DNA from: an uncultured Myxococcales bacterium | Lineage (GTDB): Bacteria; Myxococcota_A; UBA9042 | DNA length: 9,114 nt | Direction: 5' to 3' | Assembly: GCA_903917305.1 (NCBI GenBank) | Contig: CAIXAA010000063.1 | Span: 1 to 9,114 of the forward strand | Part shown: positions 6,178 to 9,114 of the stretch, one piece after another | How the letters are laid out: the number at the start of each line of letters is the position of its first letter | Position numbering within the stretch: the stretch's first letter is position 1 | Translations under genes and position numbers: made by a program | Notes under the pieces: generated by a model | Seen by the model: only the letters and a program-made list of their open reading frames with translations | Database searches by the model: none | What the model was told of the DNA's origin: nothing

Positions 6178-6597
6178 TCACGCGCGGTCCGGACAGTGCG
6201 CGGCCAGCGCTTCGGCGACCGTCCGCACGATGTCCGGGCGCACGAACGGCTTGCGCAGGAAGCGCGGCTGCGGACACAGGTCGCTCACATCGCCCAGGTT
6301 GGCGTGGCCCGTCATGAAGATGAACGGCACCCCCGATCGCAAGTTCGCGATGTGCCTCGCGAACTCCACACCGTCCATCACCGGCATCGACACGTCGGTC
6401 ACGACAAGATCGATGGCGTGCGGCTCCAACGCGAACAGCTTGAGCGCCTGGGGCCCGTGCTCGGCTTGCAGCACGCGGTGGCCTTCGCGCTGCAGGACGA
6501 CGGCGACGAACTCGGCGATCGTCGGCTCATCGTCGACGACCAGGATGGTGGCCACGCGGCGCTTGGGTGGCTGCACGGGCGAATCGTTATCCAGCAT
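6178..6597 (-). CDS. Stand-alone CheY-like receiver domain response regulator
   Basis: A 139-residue protein made of a single receiver domain, with a short basic lead-in (QPPKRR) before the first strand ATILVVDDEP. The full phospho-switch set is present: acidic pocket Asp22-Asp23, phospho-acceptor Asp68 in VVTDVSMPVMDG, Thr96 in FMTG and Lys116 in LRKPF. No DNA-binding or enzymatic output domain follows, so it must act through a protein partner or a phosphorelay. No histidine kinase is in the window. The start at 6597 is supported by GGAAG five bases upstream (6603-6607); a 58-residue in-frame extension to 6771 has no domain character and would cross the promoter region of the divergent oxidase. 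It precedes the thioredoxin gene and is divergent from the FAD oxidase, which gives no firm clue to its pathway. Confidence 0.93.
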   Translation of the reverse strand: MLDNDSPVQPPKRRVATILVVDDEPTIAEFVAVVLQREGHRVLQAEHGPQALKLFALEPHAIDLVVTDVSMPVMDGVEFARHIANLRSGVPFIFMTGHANLGDVSDLCPQPRFLRKPFVRPDIVRTVAEALAAHCPDRA

Positions 6598-6713
6598 CGA
6601 AACTTCCAGATCGCGCCCGCGGGCTTGGCAAGGGACCTGCCGGCCCTGGCGAGGCAGTCGCCGCGGCGCAGTCTGCACGCAGCGCAGGCAAGATGGAACT
6701 GGAAAAGCAGCGG

Positions 6714-6743
6714 TTGCCCACGGCGCGCGCAAGGTGCTAGCTT
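6714..6743 (+). promoter_or_regulatory. Weak sigma70-type promoter candidate for the FAD oxidase
   Basis: TTGCCC (6714-6719) and TAGCTT (6738-6743), separated by 18 bases, with an extended TG one base before the -10 hexamer (TGCTAGCTT). Transcription would start near 6750, about 40 bases before the ATG. The hexamers match consensus at only four and three positions, so the call rests mainly on spacing, the extended -10 and position. Confidence 0.35.
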
Positions 6744-6755
6744 GCCTCGGCGATT

Positions 6756-6770
6756 TGGCCGATACGGCCA
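6756..6770. promoter_or_regulatory. 15-base inverted repeat in the oxidase leader, possible operator
   Basis: TGGCCG-ATA-CGGCCA is a perfect inverted repeat with six-base arms. It lies between the promoter candidate and the Shine-Dalgarno GGAG at 6779-6782, where a repressor or a small RNA hairpin could act. GC-rich DNA gives short palindromes by chance, so this is tentative. Confidence 0.35.
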
Positions 6771-6788
6771 CGGCGGACGGAGCAAGGC

Positions 6789-8384
6789 ATGCGAAGCTGG
6801 AACGGCTGGGGCGATGAGGCAGTGCACTACCCGGTGCCGGCAGGTGGCGCGGACTTCCTGGCGCAGCGGGTCGGGCCGGCGCATGCGGGTCCGGACGCGA
6901 GCCTGGATGCCTGCCTGGCGAGCGTGCCAGCGTCGCCGCTGGCGGAGCACCCGCTGGTGTCGACCGATGCGCGCGAGCGCCTGTGGCACGCCCGCGGCCA
7001 GAGCCTGCCCGACCTGATCGCGATGCGATCCGGCCAGATCGACGCCTTCCCCGATGGCGTGGCGCGCCCGACCAGCGAAGCCGAAGTGCGCGCCCTCTAC
7101 GACCACGCCAGGAAGATCGGCGCGCGCCTCATTCCGTGGGGCGGCGGCACGAGCGTTGTCGGCCACGTCAATCCGCGCCGCCAGGATGCTCCTGTCATCA
7201 CGGTGGATTTGGGGCTGCTGGACCGCCTGGTCGACCTCGACGAGCAGAGCCGCCTCGCCACCTTCGAGGCGGGCGTCGCGGGTCCGAGCCTCGAAGCGCA
7301 GCTCGCGGTCAAGGGCTACACGCTCGGCCACTTCCCGCAATCGTTCGAGTATTCGACGCTGGGCGGCTGGATCGCGACGCGCTCGAGCGGCCAGCAGTCC
7401 TACCACTACGGCCGCATCGAGGACCTCTTTGCCGGCGGCCGCGTCGAGACGCCCGTGGGCACGCTGGACATGCCCAACCTCCCCGCGACGGCTGCCGGGC
7501 CGGATCTGCGCCAGCTCATCCTCGGTTCCGAAGGCAGGCTCGGCATCGTGACGCGCGCCAGCGTGCGCGTGCGCCCGATCGCGCAAGACGAGAGCTTCCA
7601 CGGCATCTTCTTCCCGGACTGGCAGAGCGGCACCGACGCCGTGCGCACGATTGCCCAGGCCGGCATCGGCGTGTCGATGCTGCGCCTGTCCGATCCCGAC
7701 GAGACCGAGACGCAGCTCGCCTTGGCCGGCATGCCGCGCGTCATGCCGTGGGTCAACCGCGGTCTGCGCCTGGTCGGCTACGGCGACACGCGCTGCATCC
7801 TGATGCTCGGCCTGACGGGCGACGCCGCCGCGACCGCCGACGCCCGCAGCCGCGCCTTCGAGATCTGCCGCAAGCAAGGCGGCTTTGTCTCCGGCACGCT
7901 GCTGGGCAAGAAGTGGGAGCACAACCGCTTTCGTGCTCCGTACTTGCGCAACACGCTGTGGCAGGCGGGCTATGCCATCGACACGCTGGAGACGGCGGTG
8001 CCGTGGTCAGGGGTGCATGCGACCGCGACGGCCGTGAAGACGGCGCTGCGCACCGGATTGCAGCCGGTCGGTGAGCGCGTGCACGCGTTCGCGCACCTGT
8101 CGCACCTGTACCCGGATGGCGCAAGCATCTACACAACCTACGTTTTCCGGCGTGGCAGCTCAGCCGAGGAGACGATGGAGCGTTGGCGCGTCTTGAAGGG
8201 CGCGGCGAGCGAGGCCATCGTCGCGCACAAGGGCACCATCAGCCACCAGCACGGTGTCGGCGCGGATCACCTGCCGTACCTGGAGGCGGAGAAGGGCGTG
8301 CTGGGGATGCAGGTGCTGGAGGCGGCGCGCAAGTCCCTGGATCCGGACGGGCTCTTGAATCCGGGCAAGCTGCTGCCGGCGTAG
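6789..8384 (+). CDS. FAD-binding oxidase, alkyl-DHAP synthase (AGPS)-like
   Basis: A 531-residue flavoprotein of the VAO/PCMH family with an N-terminal FAD domain and a C-terminal FAD-oxidase domain. AGPS-like marks are WNGWG at 4-8, the FAD loop IPWGGGTSVVG at 115-125, the long PQSFEYSTLGGW...GRIEDL block at 183-213, Arg299 in MLRLSD, Tyr448 in IYTTY, and His486-Gln-His488 before GVG. AGPS exchanges the acyl chain of acyl-DHAP for a fatty alcohol, the first ether bond in ether-lipid synthesis, and such lipids occur in myxobacteria. Animal AGPS has three consecutive histidines where this protein has H-Q-H, a form I recall in many bacterial homologues, so the substrate may differ. A more distant GlcD/lactate-dehydrogenase-type oxidase is the alternative. 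There is no signal peptide. The ATG has GGAG six bases upstream. No acyltransferase or fatty-alcohol gene is adjacent. It converges on the cytochrome gene. Confidence 0.9.
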   Translation: MRSWNGWGDEAVHYPVPAGGADFLAQRVGPAHAGPDASLDACLASVPASPLAEHPLVSTDARERLWHARGQSLPDLIAMRSGQIDAFPDGVARPTSEAEVRALYDHARKIGARLIPWGGGTSVVGHVNPRRQDAPVITVDLGLLDRLVDLDEQSRLATFEAGVAGPSLEAQLAVKGYTLGHFPQSFEYSTLGGWIATRSSGQQSYHYGRIEDLFAGGRVETPVGTLDMPNLPATAAGPDLRQLILGSEGRLGIVTRASVRVRPIAQDESFHGIFFPDWQSGTDAVRTIAQAGIGVSMLRLSDPDETETQLALAGMPRVMPWVNRGLRLVGYGDTRCILMLGLTGDAAATADARSRAFEICRKQGGFVSGTLLGKKWEHNRFRAPYLRNTLWQAGYAIDTLETAVPWSGVHATATAVKTALRTGLQPVGERVHAFAHLSHLYPDGASIYTTYVFRRGSSAEETMERWRVLKGAASEAIVAHKGTISHQHGVGADHLPYLEAEKGVLGMQVLEAARKSLDPDGLLNPGKLLPA

Positions 8385-8386
8385 GA

Positions 8387-9091
8387 TCAGGGGGACAGGA
8401 TGCGGCCGGGCGCGTTGTTGGCGCCGTCGGTCGTGTGGCAGGAGTTGCAGTCGCCACTCGGCGGCGACTTCATCATGTCCATGGAATCGGTGCCCTTCAC
8501 GACGCGGACCTTGTACGGCGCCGGGACGGTCTTCGAGTAGTAGAAGTTGCCGACCGCGTTGACGTTCAGGTTGATGATCGTACCATTGGCGTCGGTCACT
8601 TCGACCTTGGTGTTCGCGTAGTCGATCGTGGTGACGCAGTCGTTCACCACGTGCGGCGTCGCGTACACGGTGCCGGCGATGGTGTAGTACGCGCCTTCGC
8701 CCTGGCTGGTGTGGCAGGCGATGCACGCCTCGCCCGGCTTCATGCTCGTGCCCTTGCCGGTATTCGATTTCTTGGCGCACGCCGGCTCGACCGGGGGACC
8801 GACATCCGGCGTCGCGATCGGCACATCGGCCGCCTGGGCGATGTCCGGCTGGGCCTGCGGCACATCCGCAGCAGTCGTCGGCACATCCGACGTGGGCGAC
8901 GCATCCGGGTTCGTAGCGGCCGTGTCCTTGTCCGCGATGGTGCCGGTATCCGTGCCGAGCGCGGCATCGAACGACGACAGGAAGGAGCTGGCGGCCGTCG
9001 TGGTCGAGCAGGCGGATGCGCCGCACAGGACGGCGGCGCCACCGGCGAGGGCCAGAAGGCGGCGGATGGCGGAAGTCGTGCCAGAATGCAT
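8387..9091 (-). CDS. Lipoprotein with two c-type haem motifs
   Basis: A 234-residue predicted di-haem lipoprotein. Residues 1-27 are a signal peptide (arginines 10-11, hydrophobic core) ending ASAC with Cys28 lipidated; an Asp/Ala/Pro/Thr-rich linker runs to about 100. Haem motifs are CIACH (Cys123, Cys126, His127) and CNSCH (Cys215, Cys218, His219). Between them about 85 residues look beta-rich (AGTVYATPH, TKVEVTDANG, GNFYYSKT, YKVRVV), like a small carboxypeptidase-regulatory-type sandwich, and the end reads GANNAPGRILSP. I recall similar proteins in myxobacterial genomes but no assigned function. An electron-transfer role at the outer membrane or periplasm is inferred; cytochrome c maturation would be needed. 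Met118, His147 and the Met204-207 cluster are possible axial ligands. The ATG at 9091 is preferred: the in-frame GTG at 9097 lies inside the GAGG ribosome-binding site (9097-9100). Confidence 0.9.
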   Translation of the reverse strand: MHSGTTSAIRRLLALAGGAAVLCGASACSTTTAASSFLSSFDAALGTDTGTIADKDTAATNPDASPTSDVPTTAADVPQAQPDIAQAADVPIATPDVGPPVEPACAKKSNTGKGTSMKPGEACIACHTSQGEGAYYTIAGTVYATPHVVNDCVTTIDYANTKVEVTDANGTIINLNVNAVGNFYYSKTVPAPYKVRVVKGTDSMDMMKSPPSGDCNSCHTTDGANNAPGRILSP

Positions 9092-9096
9092 AGTCA

Positions 9097-9100
9097 CCTC
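9097..9100 (-). promoter_or_regulatory. Shine-Dalgarno GAGG deciding the start at 9091
   Basis: On the minus strand GAGG is followed by five bases (TGACT) and the ATG at 9091-9089. A GTG two codons earlier overlaps this site and cannot use it, so the ATG is the better start. The promoter is beyond the window or within the last few bases. Confidence 0.65.
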
Positions 9101-9114
9101 GTTGCAGATGGGAG

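Noticed and set aside
6399..7922. Long minus-strand frame overlapping the receiver and FAD oxidase genes
   Set aside because: It is a composition-driven shadow: no signal, domain or ribosome site, and both overlapping genes have clear catalytic motifs.
8160..9026. Second minus-strand frame across the cytochrome gene
   Set aside because: It is out of frame with the CxxCH motifs, Arg/His-rich and without recognisable features.

Overview
The window is GC-rich and reads as chromosome from a Myxococcota-type (former deltaproteobacterial) bacterium. The evidence is a MYXO-CTERM-like tail on one protein, lipoproteins whose lipidated cysteine is followed by long Asp/Ala/Pro/Val linkers, a MopE-like metal-binding motif with tandem Cys-rich repeats, and an Asp-box and an RCC1 propeller side by side. 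This placement is an inference from protein style, not from a marker gene. No rRNA, tRNA, insertion sequence or CRISPR array was seen, and no gene-free stretch exceeds about 200 bases.

Layout. Positions 2-760 (+) hold the 3' part of an unrecognised gene that runs in from the left edge. It converges, with a 3-base gap, on a two-gene minus-strand operon: an Asp-box (Ycf48/sialidase-type) propeller protein with signal peptide and MYXO-CTERM-like tail (2275-3780), followed through a 4-base ATGA overlap by a seven-bladed RCC1-type lipoprotein (764-2278). Divergent from this operon, across a 136-168 base gap, is a plus-strand Cys-rich repeat lipoprotein (about 3917-5614). These three exported proteins form the most coherent module: all are disulfide-type, surface-directed and repeat-built, and the divergent arrangement suggests shared control.

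A 119-base convergent spacer (5615-5733) holds three inverted repeats and separates the module from a minus-strand pair: a thioredoxin (5734-6114) and, upstream of it, a stand-alone CheY-like receiver (6178-6597). Divergent from the receiver is an alkyl-DHAP-synthase-like FAD oxidase (6789-8384), with a weak promoter candidate and a perfect 15-base inverted repeat in its leader. It converges, with a 2-base gap, on a minus-strand lipoprotein with two CxxCH haem-c motifs flanking a beta-rich domain (8387-9091).

I see no complete, obviously new system. The best leads are the paired propeller operon with its two different cell-envelope anchoring signals, the correlated cysteine loss in one RCC1 blade, the di-haem lipoprotein, and the structured convergent spacer.
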